From: Evansella sp. AB-P1 | Lineage (GTDB): Bacteria > Bacillota > Bacilli > Bacillales > Salisediminibacteriaceae | Length of the DNA: 64,000 nt | Direction: 5' to 3' | Assembly (NCBI RefSeq): GCF_029688925.1 | Contig: NZ_JARUKY010000015.1 | Location: forward strand, 1-64,000 | Shown here: piece by piece, positions 1 to 9,379 of the stretch | Layout: every line of letters starts with the position of its first letter | Numbering within the stretch: the first letter of the stretch is position 1 | Notes under the pieces: generated by a model | What the model was told of the DNA's origin: nothing | Databases searched by the model: none | The model's input: only the letters and a program-made list of their open reading frames with translations | Made by a program: the position numbers and the translations under genes

Positions 1-80
1 ATGTTTTTTATCTTATTTAAAACATTCAACTACCACTCATTTGGAATAAGAAAAGAGCAAGGCCCCAAAATTATGTATAA

Positions 81-127
81 AAAAAAGTACTCCGAAAGTT
101 TAATACAGACTTTTCGAAGTACCTTTT
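81..127 (-). terminator. Terminator of yuiF
   Basis: Inverted repeat with arms around GTACTCCGAAAGT and ACTTTTCGAAGTAC, just beyond the stop codon of the antiporter gene read on the minus strand. The pairing includes one G-U and one bulge. An A-rich stretch on the plus strand gives the U-tract on the transcript. Confidence 0.6.
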
Positions 128-144
128 AATTATTCATTAATTAT

Positions 145-1491
145 CTATAAAACCATCGCTGCTATCCACCCAAATATCATTAAAGGAACATTCAGATGTA
201 AAAAGGTCGGTACACAAGTATCCCAAATATGGTGATGCTGTCCGTCTACATTTAAACCTGCAGTAGGACCAAGTGTACTGTCCGATGCTGGTGAACCAGC
301 ATCTCCCAAAGCCCCTGCAGTTCCAATTAGTGCAATCGTAGCTAACGCACTAAATCCAACAGCTTCTGCTAATGGAACAAAGATCACTGCAATAATAGGA
401 ATAGTGGAAAAAGAAGATCCAATCCCCATAGTAATTAAGAGACCGATAAGAAGCATCATTATTGCCGCTAAGCCTTTATGATCACCTAACCAGTCTGCAG
501 TTGTCAAAACTAGGGAGTCTACGTGCCCAGTTTCTCTTATTACTTCTGCAAAACCACCTGCTGCAATCATGACAAAACCGATAAACGCCATCATTTTCAT
601 TCCGTTTGTCATAATCGTCTCAGATTTTGACATATTGAATTCCCCTTTAAATCGAAGGTAAATGAAATAGACGTATAGTATAATTAAACCTACTAGGGCA
701 CTAAAAATCATCGATCTAGTAAAGTACTGTAGAATAAGTACCGCTAAAATAGAAACAAGCCCTAAGATTACAGAAGGAACTGTATATGAAAATTCGCCTT
801 CTTTTTTATCATCTCCGCCAATCGGGAGTTCTTCATAGTGCCGTTTCTTTCTATAAGATATAAATAAAGCTATGCTTAAACCGATTACCATACCTAACAC
901 TGGTAACGCTAAAGCTCGTGGTATCATTCCAAGCTCTATGGCCATACCACTTTCAGACATGTTCCTTTCAATAATTTCATGGAACATTAAACCAAAACCA
1001 AATGGCAAAAGGATGTATGGTGCCTTTAAGCCAAAAGTAATAATGGTAGCTACCCCTCTTCTATCAATCATCAATGCATTAAATACTTTAATAAGAGGTG
1101 GAATTAAAATAGGAATAAATGCGATATGTATCGGAATGACATTTTGAGAAGAAATAGAAACTAATAAAACTGCAAGTAATAAAAATACTTTAGATAATGT
1201 ACGAGTTTGCGATTCTCCTTCTTTCCCAACAAGAGAAATTGCGCTTTTCACTATTAAATTAGGTAAGCCTGTAAAACTAATTGCAACTGCAAATGCCCCA
1301 AGCATCGCATAACTTAATGCCACACCTGCATTGGACCCTAATCCTGCACCGAAAAACGTTAACGTTTCATCAATGGTAAAGCCAGCTGTTAACCCTCCGA
1401 CCATTGCACCTATTACTAAAGCTACAACGACATGAATTCGTAACAAGCTTAAAATAATCATTACTAAAACAGCTAATATTACTGCATTCAT
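145..1491 (-). CDS. yuiF: YuiF-type Na+/H+ antiporter family membrane protein
   Basis: A 448-aa, very hydrophobic protein with roughly 11-12 predicted membrane segments and a short charged cytoplasmic loop near residues 215-235 (KKRHYEELP, then GDDKKEGEF). The overall pattern and the glycine/serine-rich C-terminal segment (GTAGALGDAGSPASDSTLG) match the YuiF/NhaC-like Na+/H+ antiporter family, so it probably exchanges cations across the cytoplasmic membrane. The gene is monocistronic: its own terminator follows and the TRAP operon terminator lies upstream. In B. subtilis yuiF is next to yuiE, whereas here the TRAP operon separates them. The family call is fairly secure; the transported substrate is inferred. 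Confidence 0.85.
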   Translation of the reverse strand: MNAVILAVLVMIILSLLRIHVVVALVIGAMVGGLTAGFTIDETLTFFGAGLGSNAGVALSYAMLGAFAVAISFTGLPNLIVKSAISLVGKEGESQTRTLSKVFLLLAVLLVSISSQNVIPIHIAFIPILIPPLIKVFNALMIDRRGVATIITFGLKAPYILLPFGFGLMFHEIIERNMSESGMAIELGMIPRALALPVLGMVIGLSIALFISYRKKRHYEELPIGGDDKKEGEFSYTVPSVILGLVSILAVLILQYFTRSMIFSALVGLIILYVYFIYLRFKGEFNMSKSETIMTNGMKMMAFIGFVMIAAGGFAEVIRETGHVDSLVLTTADWLGDHKGLAAIMMLLIGLLITMGIGSSFSTIPIIAVIFVPLAEAVGFSALATIALIGTAGALGDAGSPASDSTLGPTAGLNVDGQHHHIWDTCVPTFLHLNVPLMIFGWIAAMVL

Positions 1492-1878
1492 TTAATCCCC
1501 TCACAAACTAATAATCTACTATCCTTTAACACTTCATCGAATTAAAACAATAGTGAATGAAAACACCAATAATATATCATTATAATTTACTAACGTCAAT
1601 GGATTTCACATAAATGTCAGAAACCTGGTCTACGACATTTGGTTTACGACATTTCACTTTCCTACATCTACTACCAAGCCCCTAGTGAACTTCAACACCA
1701 AGCTGTTAGACAAACCTGACACACGATAAAAGAATCGCAAGGTCCCTGAAGTTAGCCAATATATTTGAAAAGTTACTCACATGAGAGAATTATATAAACA
1801 AAACAAATTAAAAGCCTGAGAATTATTTCTCAGGCTTTTGGTTTAGTCTATTGACCAATAAATCCTAGTGCACTCATA
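1492..1878. other. Intergenic region between yuiF and dctP
   Basis: About 390 bases without a credible gene. It holds the dctP terminator at its right side and must contain the yuiF promoter. A short duplicated word, TACGACATTT, occurs twice around 1631-1653. Nothing else is evident. Confidence 0.5.
1811..1839 (-). terminator. Terminator of the TRAP operon
   Basis: Near-perfect hairpin with arms AAAGCCTGAGAA and TTCTCAGGCTTT downstream of dctP on the minus strand, followed by an AT-rich tail. Confidence 0.8.
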
Positions 1879-2910
1879 TTACTGTGCAGCTTCAATTTCT
1901 TCTATTAATTGATTTAAAATTCTTTCTGAGTCATCACCATAGTTATCGATAAAGAATTGACGTACTGGAATTGCTAATTCACGGAACGCTTCACGTTCAG
2001 CTTCTGTTAACTCATATACTTCTGTTGGTGTTTCTTCATTGTCAATAATTGCATCCAATAGCTCTTCATTCATTTGTTCCTGCATTTCAAATGCAACAGG
2101 TCTCATTTCTTCTACTGTTTCATCTAACATTTCACGTATATCATCTGGTAAATCATTATAGAAATCAGTATTTACAACTGTCATTGCAACATAGTTGTTA
2201 TGGTTAGAAATTGTCATATGATCTTGAACTTCATGGAATCCAGCATCCTCAATAAAGAAGATTGGATTTTCCTGACCATGAACGGCACCTTGCTGTAAAC
2301 TTGTGTACAATTCACTCCAGTCTAATACCGTCGGATCAGCATCATACGCTTCATAAGAAGAACTAATTAAAGGTGAGTTCTGAATACGTATTTGAAACCC
2401 GTCAAAATCAGCTGGTGAACGTAATGGTCGATCACTAGTCCATTGCATAGCACCTTCTGTCCAGAATGCCAATGGTGTCATATTATGCTCTTCATATTTC
2501 TCACGTAGCTCAACGTTTAATGCTTCACTTTCATCTAAAATTTGTTGAGTTAATGCTACATCATCTGGAAATAAGAAATGTAAAGCGAAAAGCTGTGCTT
2601 CTTCAACCATTGTACCAGTAAAACCTGGAGAAACGATAGCTAACTCTGTGTAACCATCCATTAACTGCTCCGCTTGGTCAACACCGTCACCAAGTCCACC
2701 ATATTCAAATACATTAATTTGTACTCTACCATCTGATTTTTCTGCCATTCTTTCAGCAAACTCATCAGCATATTCATATTGCACTTGCCCTTGTACTTCC
2801 TCAGTTACAAAATCCCATTGAAACTCTGCACCATCGTCATCACCACAAGCAGCTAACATGATCGCAGTAGCTAACGCTAAAATAAGTAGTAACCCTTTTT
2901 TCAAAAACAT
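1879..2910 (-). CDS. dctP: TRAP transporter solute-binding lipoprotein DctP
   Basis: A 343-aa substrate-binding protein of the DctP family, the extracytoplasmic receptor of a TRAP transporter. The N-terminus has a lipoprotein signal ending in a lipobox (IMLAAC), so it should be tethered to the outer face of the membrane. Family landmarks are FDGFQIRIQNSP (the ligand-carboxylate arginine region) and SLQQGAVHGQENP. The ATG at 2910 is preferred over the one six codons upstream because GGGGGT lies at a good distance from it. The protein is strongly acidic. It is the last gene of the dctQ-dctM-dctP operon. The ligand is probably an organic acid but cannot be specified. Confidence 0.92.
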   Translation of the reverse strand: MFLKKGLLLILALATAIMLAACGDDDGAEFQWDFVTEEVQGQVQYEYADEFAERMAEKSDGRVQINVFEYGGLGDGVDQAEQLMDGYTELAIVSPGFTGTMVEEAQLFALHFLFPDDVALTQQILDESEALNVELREKYEEHNMTPLAFWTEGAMQWTSDRPLRSPADFDGFQIRIQNSPLISSSYEAYDADPTVLDWSELYTSLQQGAVHGQENPIFFIEDAGFHEVQDHMTISNHNNYVAMTVVNTDFYNDLPDDIREMLDETVEEMRPVAFEMQEQMNEELLDAIIDNEETPTEVYELTEAEREAFRELAIPVRQFFIDNYGDDSERILNQLIEEIEAAQ

Positions 2911-2965
2911 AACCAATATTACCCCCATAAAATTTTATTTATTTAAAGGATATCTCCCTCTTCTA

Positions 2966-4240
2966 TTACATCAAACGGACTAAGAAAAGAGAGATGTCCT
3001 CAAACAGTATAACTAGTATCGCTACAATTACTAACATAACAATGTACGGCGGTGTACCTCGTATTACATCTAAATACGATTTATTAAAGACGGCACTAGC
3101 CGTAAATATATCTACTCCAAACGGCGGCGTTGCTGAACCAAGGGCTGCTTGGAATACGATAACCACCCCTAAATGTACTGGATCAACACCTGCAGCAGTA
3201 GCAACTGGAGCAAAAATAGGTGCTAAAATTAAAATAACCACAATTGGATCTACAAACATACATCCAATAAAGAAGAATAACGCTACAATAAATAATACGG
3301 TAAGAGCTGAAGGATCCGGTCCTAAAACAGCTTCTGTTAATGTTTGTGGAATCCTTGCTCTATTAATGGCCATCGAAAATGCCTGACCTGCTGCAACAAG
3401 AATAAAGACGGCAGAGGTTACTAGTCCACTAGACATAGCAACTTTCGGTAAGTTCGTTATTTTAATTGTTCTATAAATGAACACTTCTAAAATTAAAGCA
3501 TATAAAACAGAAATACCTGCAGCTTCTGTTGGAGTAAACCAACCAGAATAAATCCCCCCAACGATAATTACTGGGAATCCTAGCGGTAATAATGCTTTTC
3601 GAGTAGTTACAAGTCGATCGGACCAACTGGCCTTTTCTACACGTGGTATGTTAAAAATCTTCGCATGTATGTAAGCATACGTTGCAAAAAATATGAAGAT
3701 TAATACACCTGGTCCAATACCAGCAATAAATAAATCACCTACTGAAGCATTTGAAACTAAAGCATATATAATCATTCCAATACTTGGAGGTATTAAAAGT
3801 GCAATATCACTAGCATTAATAATTAAGGCAATGGCACTAGAATCCTTATAACCCATTTTTAATAGACGTTGTCTCATTGGCGTTCCAACAGCTACAACTG
3901 TAGCTTGAGTAGATCCAGAAATTGAACCGAATAACGTACAAGCCGCTGCTGTTGTAATTGCGTATCCGCCACGTAAATGTCCAACGAATGCCCCTACAAA
4001 ATCTACTAACCTATTAGAAGTTTTACCAGTTGCCATAATATCTGCAGCAAATATAAATAAAGGTACTGCTAACAGTGCATATGGTACAATCCCTGTTCTC
4101 ATTTGTTGAATCAATACGTATGGATCCAGTGAACCAAGGAAGAAGTAGACTAAAACCAGTGCCCCTGATATTAATGGAATCATCATTGGTAGTCCCATAA
4201 CAAGAAGTACTACCATTACAAGAAGTATAATCCACTCCAT
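2966..4240 (-). CDS. dctM: TRAP transporter large permease DctM
   Basis: A 424-aa polytopic protein with about 12 membrane segments, the large (ion-coupled) permease subunit of a TRAP transporter. Typical family features are the GSISGSTQATVVAVGTPM stretch near residues 105-122 and the repeat-like second half ending in ALGSATPPFGVDIF. It forms the transport channel with DctQ and receives ligand from DctP. It starts 23 bases after the dctQ stop and is followed by dctP after a gap of about 55 bases, so the three are one operon. Confidence 0.94.
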   Translation of the reverse strand: MEWIILLVMVVLLVMGLPMMIPLISGALVLVYFFLGSLDPYVLIQQMRTGIVPYALLAVPLFIFAADIMATGKTSNRLVDFVGAFVGHLRGGYAITTAAACTLFGSISGSTQATVVAVGTPMRQRLLKMGYKDSSAIALIINASDIALLIPPSIGMIIYALVSNASVGDLFIAGIGPGVLIFIFFATYAYIHAKIFNIPRVEKASWSDRLVTTRKALLPLGFPVIIVGGIYSGWFTPTEAAGISVLYALILEVFIYRTIKITNLPKVAMSSGLVTSAVFILVAAGQAFSMAINRARIPQTLTEAVLGPDPSALTVLFIVALFFFIGCMFVDPIVVILILAPIFAPVATAAGVDPVHLGVVIVFQAALGSATPPFGVDIFTASAVFNKSYLDVIRGTPPYIVMLVIVAILVILFEDISLFLVRLM

Positions 4241-4263
4241 ATTAAATTCCTCTCATTTTCATT

Positions 4264-4788
4264 TTATTGTTCATCATAGTCTTTTTTCTCTTGTGCTAAA
4301 TAAACTTCTTTATTTACTAAATTCACCCATACATTTCTTAAAAATTGAATGCCGCCTAAAAACAGTCCAATAGGAATGAACATAACCATTACCCAATAAG
4401 GGATCTCCATTGCGGCAGTAGTCCTCGTTTGATTGATTGTGTACCCATATGCGTAATAGCTTAATAGAAATAAAATAATCGCTGTTATTAATGGATTTAC
4501 AATAGCAAGTACTTTCTTTACTTTCTTAGGTGCTATATCAAAAAATGCTGACATACTAATGTGGCGCCCTTTTCGAGCAGCATAACTAATACCCATAAAA
4601 GTTGCCATAATGATTGCAATTTCACTTACTTCATGTGCAAATAACCAACTTCGCCCTGTAATCGCACGACTAAGTACATTACCAAATGTCATGACTGAAA
4701 TTATGATAATAGACCAACTTAGAACAATTGCTTCAAATTTAATTAATAGATTATCTAAGAATAACAAAACTTTTTTAATTACACTCAA
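4264..4788 (-). CDS. dctQ: TRAP transporter small permease DctQ
   Basis: A 174-aa protein with four predicted membrane helices, the small membrane subunit of the TRAP transporter. The segment SYAARKGRHISMSAFFD is typical of DctQ. Translation starts at a TTG with GGAGGGG eight bases upstream. It is the first gene of the operon, giving the order Q-M-P instead of the more common P-Q-M. Confidence 0.88.
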   Translation of the reverse strand: MSVIKKVLLFLDNLLIKFEAIVLSWSIIIISVMTFGNVLSRAITGRSWLFAHEVSEIAIIMATFMGISYAARKGRHISMSAFFDIAPKKVKKVLAIVNPLITAIILFLLSYYAYGYTINQTRTTAAMEIPYWVMVMFIPIGLFLGGIQFLRNVWVNLVNKEVYLAQEKKDYDEQ

Positions 4789-5244
4789 CTTCTATACCCC
4801 TCCTCTCTTTTCAAACAGACGTTATTTAAACATAGTTTCCCACCTGCGATACTAGGATTTTTATTTGCGTAATTTATTATGTACATACTAGTTGTTACAG
4901 ATCGCTTAAATAATATATACACTTATTATATTTTTAGAAGTAGATCCGCTATTAAATAGCATATATCAATAGGAAAATTTGTACAAAAGGGATTGTAGCG
5001 TATATAAGGTGATAATTCTCAAAAATCAAGAATGACACCTCATAACATGTACCGTTTGGAAAAATACTACCATCAACGCTTAATAATTCTCAAATTCTCA
5101 CCCCTCAGCATAGATAATTATCTATTACCCACTTTTTTCCTTCTATAAACCACTCATCTATTATTTATTCTAATTTGTAAAATAAATGACAAATCCCTTG
5201 TCCTATTTTATGAAACAGATAAAATTTACTATATTAAAATTTTA
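4789..5244. other. Intergenic region upstream of the TRAP operon
   Basis: About 455 AT-rich bases between the degenerate M17 gene and dctQ, with no credible ORF. The TRAP promoter must lie here. I saw no convincing operator, riboswitch or strong terminator. Confidence 0.4.
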
Positions 5245-6738
5245 TTAGTCATCTAATAGGTTTATAAAATCAACAATGGTTTTCACCACATTCCCAGATC
5301 CTGCTACTTCTAACTTATTCCCTTCTATTTCTTTTCTAGCTATATTGATAGTAATCCAAGGAATATGTTTAATAAATTCCCCTATCAAACAAGCAGCTTG
5401 TATAGGTCGCCCTAACTCTCCACTATTGTTAATATAGTCAGCATTATGATTTTCTCCCAAATTTTTTAATATAAAGTCTTTCTTTAGTGGAATAAAACAA
5501 GCAGCTTCATTATTTACATGAGCTATATGATCAAATTTATTCTTTAAATCATCATTATTCGTCATGACAGCAGTGATTCGATCACCAATAGCTAACTCTA
5601 ATTCAGAGCTAATCCCTTCTAAATTCACAATGACATCACAACCTTCCATACTTGCGAATGTAGCAGCATCTAAACTAGGCAACCAATCAGTAAAATTACT
5701 ATTTGAAATTTTAACCGTATTTCCACTAAACGTACGAATTATGTCTCCCTCCATTAAAGAACCATTAGTTTTTTTTACTAATGGAATGAGACCAACGGCA
5801 TTTACCTCCAATTCTCTCCATACTAACAATTGCATAATTCCTAAAATTGAAGCTCCACTTAATTTTTTCCTTCTTATCTCCTTTACTACTTCACGCCCTT
5901 CATTTTCAGAACTGTGTTTGGTTTCTTCAATTACTCCACTACCAATGAAAGCTACCTTTTTAGTATTGACCTTTTGTATTTTGCTATTATATTCAATCTT
6001 TAATAAATATACTTCCTCCTCTTCCTTTGAAGAAAGACAGAGTATGCCACCTAAGCCAAGTGCATCTAGATCCTTTTTCGTAAATACATCTATACTTACA
6101 CTGCTATTCTGAAACATTTTTTGAGCTTCTTGGATAAATTTCTGTAATGACATAACACTTTGTGGTGATCCAACTAATTCCTTTACTGTTAAATTTGCTT
6201 TCGCAACAAGTGTCGCTTCCTCAATCCACCCCTTTTTCTCTTCAAAATCTGAGTCAATAAAGTAAATATATCTATCATTAGGGACTTTTTTCTCTTTCCA
6301 AAGTAATCCTTCAAATTCTTTACTTATTCCGTTAATTACTCCATATATTAAATAATGAATAGATAAACCTTCATCGACCTTGTGATTCAAAGAAAAAAGA
6401 GATTCCCAAACAAAGCTTATCTCGTAAAGCCTTTCATTTCTTATGTAATTACCAATGATTAAACCTATTTCTTCATATTTATAACTATCCATATTATTAG
6501 AATGACCAAGTCCTACAACAACAACATAATCAATGGAACTATTATTTAATACAGGTAAGGTATGGACAGCCCCAAACGTAGACCACACTTGATGCCTTTT
6601 AATCCAATCTGTATATTGACCATCAAAAAGTTCATCTAATTTATTATAGTGATTTCCGCTTTTCTTTTCATTTTGAAATAAACCAATTACGATCGCATTT
6701 GTCTCAACTATTTCTGAATGATATTGTAAATGAATCAT
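5245..6738 (-). CDS. Degenerate M17 leucyl-aminopeptidase-like protein (probable pseudoenzyme)
   Basis: A 497-aa intact ORF with a strong RBS (AGGAGGG). Its length and layout match M17 leucyl aminopeptidases, and it sits where B. subtilis has yuiE (pepA). The C-terminal half aligns by eye with the PepA catalytic domain, but the active-site motifs are lost. The canonical GKG..FDSGG reads GSGVIEETK (residues 266-274), so Lys is replaced by Ser. The canonical DMGGAA reads KKLSGAS (291-297). The canonical NTDAEGR reads NSNFTDW (346-352), which removes the Asp, Glu and Arg. The ATLTGA region is VNLEGI. The five metal ligands and catalytic Arg therefore appear absent. The reading frame is undamaged, so the protein is probably made and has a non-peptidase role, which is unknown. 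Confidence 0.82.
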   Translation of the reverse strand: MIHLQYHSEIVETNAIVIGLFQNEKKSGNHYNKLDELFDGQYTDWIKRHQVWSTFGAVHTLPVLNNSSIDYVVVVGLGHSNNMDSYKYEEIGLIIGNYIRNERLYEISFVWESLFSLNHKVDEGLSIHYLIYGVINGISKEFEGLLWKEKKVPNDRYIYFIDSDFEEKKGWIEEATLVAKANLTVKELVGSPQSVMSLQKFIQEAQKMFQNSSVSIDVFTKKDLDALGLGGILCLSSKEEEEVYLLKIEYNSKIQKVNTKKVAFIGSGVIEETKHSSENEGREVVKEIRRKKLSGASILGIMQLLVWRELEVNAVGLIPLVKKTNGSLMEGDIIRTFSGNTVKISNSNFTDWLPSLDAATFASMEGCDVIVNLEGISSELELAIGDRITAVMTNNDDLKNKFDHIAHVNNEAACFIPLKKDFILKNLGENHNADYINNSGELGRPIQAACLIGEFIKHIPWITINIARKEIEGNKLEVAGSGNVVKTIVDFINLLDD

Positions 6739-6943
6739 CTTATCCCTCCTATGAATTCACAAAAATTGTTGTTTTATCTTATACTCTACATTAAAACAGA
6801 TATGATATAATGAACGTTGCCAAATATACAAAAACTTATGATTAATAAAATTGCCTTATTGGGTAAATGATTAGTAATATGATAAAAATTTAAGTTATGT
6901 TAGTGAAATATATTTACTTATTTTTTTAGAAAGGATAATTATT

Positions 6944-7420
6944 ATGGAATTCTTAACAAATTTCCCACTATGGGCTGCATTATTTGCAATAGGCTTTGCC
7001 CAATTTATAAAGGTTCCACTCCAATACCTTGCCACAAGAAGATTTGATTGGACCCTTATTACTAGTACAGGAGGAATGCCTAGCTCTCATTCGGGTGCTG
7101 TTACTGCTTTATCCACAGCTATTGCTTTACAAGAAGGACTTGGATCTCCGTTTTTTGCCATTTCAGCTATTTTCGGCATTATCGTTATGTTTGATGCAAC
7201 TGGAGTACGACGTCACGCAGGTGAGCAAGCAACAGTATTAAATCGTTTAGTTGATGATTTTAATAAGCTTGTGGAAGAGATGAAAACATGGCCTGAAAAA
7301 GAAGAACAAGAAAAACGAAAAGAACTGAAAGAACTATTAGGACATCAACCAATAGAAGTCTTTTTTGGAGGACTTTTAGGAATTATATTAACACTAGTTC
7401 TTCATGGCATTATTTTCTAA
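6944..7420 (+). CDS. yuiD: YuiD, divergent PAP2 family membrane protein
   Basis: A 158-aa membrane protein of the DUF212 (divergent PAP2, acid-phosphatase/vanadium-haloperoxidase-related) family. The signature GGMPSSHSGAVTAL lies near residues 44-57 and RRHAGEQA near residues 90-97, with hydrophobic segments at both ends. It is divergent from the M17-like gene, in the same place as in B. subtilis. The PAP2-like motif suggests lipid-phosphate chemistry, but the biological role is not established. Confidence 0.9.
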   Translation: MEFLTNFPLWAALFAIGFAQFIKVPLQYLATRRFDWTLITSTGGMPSSHSGAVTALSTAIALQEGLGSPFFAISAIFGIIVMFDATGVRRHAGEQATVLNRLVDDFNKLVEEMKTWPEKEEQEKRKELKELLGHQPIEVFFGGLLGIILTLVLHGIIF

Positions 7421-7550
7421 GTGCTATAGTAACACATTCCATATCTTTCATTCGGCCATTGATCTCAATTCATCCATCTACATCATCTACATATAATAAC
7501 TTATAAAGTACTTTATACTCGCTTTAATTTTATCCTTTGTAAAAAAAAGA

Positions 7551-7588
7551 AAAACAGTTGTCCTGTGCAAAAATGGACAACTGTTTTT
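7551..7588. terminator. Bidirectional terminator between yuiD and yuiC
   Basis: Hairpin with 13-bp arms, AAAACAGTTGTCC and GGACAACTGTTTT, flanked by A-tracts and T-tracts. It can serve both convergent genes. Confidence 0.9.
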
Positions 7589-7602
7589 TAAAATTACGTA
7601 GT

Positions 7603-8322
7603 TTAGGAAGCATCCACAAAGGATAATTGCCTTCTAAATACTTGAACTGCTTCATCTTCATTTAATTCCATTAAGTCTTGATCTGTTAATCTTCCATCTC
7701 CACGTTCAATGACATAAACTTCAACGGATTTTTTTCCCCATTGATCATATACTTCTTGAACAGTTTCATAATATAAGTCTATCTTATTTCCCTTTATTGC
7801 TGATCCTGTATCCGCTACTACACCATATCCATAGCCTGGTATAAATAAAATAGTACCTATGGGAAATACAGAGGGATCTGCTGCAACTGTAGAATATAAG
7901 TCTCGTTTAACAGTAACTCCAGAAAAAGTGATACCGTATAATGGATGATCCTCTGTTTTTCCAGTTGATTCTGGTCCAGCAGTGTAACCTGTCGCAACAA
8001 CCTCAACAGCTTGATATTGTGACCAATCTTGTGACTCTTCTAAAGATATTGGCTTTCCTTCTATCGTTTCATGAGACATGATATGTCGTTCCTGAGATTC
8101 GTATGGTAATGATCTATTTTGCAGCCTTGTTTGCCTGTACTGTAAATCTCCTCCATAAAGAGTAGTATTATGACGACTTTGCCAAAAAGAATCCTGTTCT
8201 AAAAACCATTGCTTCATTTGTTCCGCACTAACGTTAGACACATTCGTAAATGTTGTAAAAATGGCACCGAAAAGTAAGCCAGTAAATAAAAATACCTTTA
8301 GTACCCTTTTAAATACAATCAT
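7603..8322 (-). CDS. yuiC: YuiC, 3D-domain muralytic protein
   Basis: A 239-aa protein with an N-terminal hydrophobic signal/anchor (residues 8-28) and a C-terminal 3D domain, named for three conserved aspartates. The core is visible as [18 protein letters not shown]. 3D proteins resemble the MltA lytic transglycosylase fold, and B. subtilis YuiC has been described as a peptidoglycan-cleaving enzyme, so a cell-wall remodelling role outside the membrane is likely. The start has AGGAGTG upstream. Confidence 0.9.
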   Translation of the reverse strand: MIVFKRVLKVFLFTGLLFGAIFTTFTNVSNVSAEQMKQWFLEQDSFWQSRHNTTLYGGDLQYRQTRLQNRSLPYESQERHIMSHETIEGKPISLEESQDWSQYQAVEVVATGYTAGPESTGKTEDHPLYGITFSGVTVKRDLYSTVAADPSVFPIGTILFIPGYGYGVVADTGSAIKGNKIDLYYETVQEVYDQWGKKSVEVYVIERGDGRLTDQDLMELNEDEAVQVFRRQLSFVDAS

Positions 8323-8384
8323 TTCCTTTTCACTCCTCTCACCTAGACATCATTTCCAAGTGAGAAAAAAAATATACAAAATTC

Positions 8385-8427
8385 ATGAAAAAACCTTTAA
8401 ACAACAAGTGTTTAAAGGTTTTTTCAT
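8385..8427 (-). terminator. Terminator downstream of yuiB
   Basis: Long hairpin with arms ATGAAAAAACCTTTAAAC and GTTTAAAGGTTTTTTCAT and a 7-base loop. It lies between the yuiB stop and the yuiC start, so it ends yuiB transcription. Confidence 0.85.
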
Positions 8428-8457
8428 CATGTATAACGTGGAAAATACATAGTAATT

Positions 8458-8778
8458 TTAAAACATTTGGTATCCTCTATTTCTAAGCATACGGTTCGCT
8501 ATCCCTGACAATATTGCCCCAATCATACCTGCAGCTAATATAATAATATCCGCTGTCTTTAGCGATATAAACTGATTCCAAAATACTACGAACGACTCCC
8601 CTGGACTTGTAAAGTACGAGAAAAATCCAGATTGATCAACAATAAAGAATATTACGATTGGGTAAATAACCGCCATTGTCCATGTAGAACGGAGTAGCAT
8701 ATTTAAAATAAATCCAATTCCAAAAAATAAGACAAAATAAAGTACAAAAGCAATAATTAACTGTGGTAATGTTAGCAT
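8458..8778 (-). CDS. yuiB: YuiB family small membrane protein
   Basis: A 106-aa protein with three predicted membrane helices (about residues 5-27, 33-50 and 72-92) and a basic C-terminus (NRMLRNRGYQMF). Sequence and position between yuiC and yuiA identify it as YuiB. No enzymatic motif is visible and the function is unknown. Confidence 0.85.
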   Translation of the reverse strand: MLTLPQLIIAFVLYFVLFFGIGFILNMLLRSTWTMAVIYPIVIFFIVDQSGFFSYFTSPGESFVVFWNQFISLKTADIIILAAGMIGAILSGIANRMLRNRGYQMF

Positions 8779-8899
8779 CGGTGAGATTCACCCCCATAAG
8801 ATCAACCATAAGTTTACTTAATTCTAGGGTTTACGTCAATAAATATGTTATGACATGATAGAAAAATCATTTTCTGAGGAACTTGTGGGGGAAAAATAG

Positions 8900-8933
8900 A
8901 AAAAGAAAACCCTCTAGAGTTAAGCTCTAGAGG
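8900..8933 (-). terminator. Terminator downstream of yuiA
   Basis: Perfect 9-bp stem, CCTCTAGAG and CTCTAGAGG, with a T-rich tail on the minus strand, directly after the yuiA stop. Confidence 0.85.
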
Positions 8934-8948
8934 CGTTATAATAATCAT

Positions 8949-9086
8949 TTATGCGTTTTGAGATTTTTGACCAGTTCCACTACAACTATGACAAGTTTCT
9001 GATCCACCTAATAATAGTTGAAAGTACCCTTTACCTGTACAATACGGGCAATCATTCGCCTTGGTCTTTTTCTTATTTAGAGCCAT
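8949..9086 (-). CDS. yuiA: YuiA family DnaJ-like zinc-finger miniprotein
   Basis: A 45-aa ORF starting MALNKKKTK and ending GTGQKSQNA. It has two CxxC pairs, CPYCTGKGYFQ and CHSCSGTG, resembling one DnaJ-type CxxCxGxG zinc-binding unit. A clear GGGGGAGC ribosome binding site precedes the ATG, and a terminator follows. Its place between yuiB and yumB matches B. subtilis yuiA. It probably binds one zinc ion; the cellular role is unknown. Confidence 0.88.
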   Translation of the reverse strand: MALNKKKTKANDCPYCTGKGYFQLLLGGSETCHSCSGTGQKSQNA

Positions 9087-9184
9087 CGTAGAGCTCCCCC
9101 TTCTTTTTATTAATTCAGAAGTTTCTGATAATATACCAAGTAAAAATACATTTGAAAAGTCTTAAAAAACCTTCAATTCCTCAA

Positions 9185-9198
9185 TGAAAGCGTAAACA
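9185..9198 (-). promoter_or_regulatory. Possible cre (CcpA) site upstream of yuiA
   Basis: TGAAAGCGTAAACA matches the catabolite-responsive consensus TGWAARCGYTWNCW at 13 of 14 positions. It lies about 100 bases upstream of the yuiA start. Single matches of this quality occur by chance. Confidence 0.3.
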
Positions 9199-9325
9199 AC
9201 AGCTCTTTTCTACGATTAACTAGTTGTGAGAAAAACTTACACACTTTTCCCCTTTACTATTTTTCTGAGTTAAAGTGAAAAGTCTTCACCATTAAAAAAT
9301 ACACTGTTTAAAGGCAAAATAAATA

Positions 9326-9372
9326 GAAAAAAGCTTTACACAGTATATAGAATATAGTGCAAAGCTTTTAAA
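9326..9372 (-). terminator. Terminator of yumB
   Basis: Hairpin with arms AAAGCTTTACAC and GTGCAAAGCTTT immediately beyond the yumB stop codon on the minus strand, with A-rich plus-strand flanks. Confidence 0.75.
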
Positions 9373-9379
9373 CAATATT

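Noticed and set aside
2994-3386. Open frames opposite dctM
   Set aside because: Antisense to a clear TRAP permease gene, with no RBS or family resemblance; this is a shadow of the biased codon pattern.
5245-6738. Reading the M17-like gene as a pseudogene
   Set aside because: The frame is complete over 497 codons with a normal RBS and no frameshift; loss of catalytic residues alone does not make it a pseudogene.
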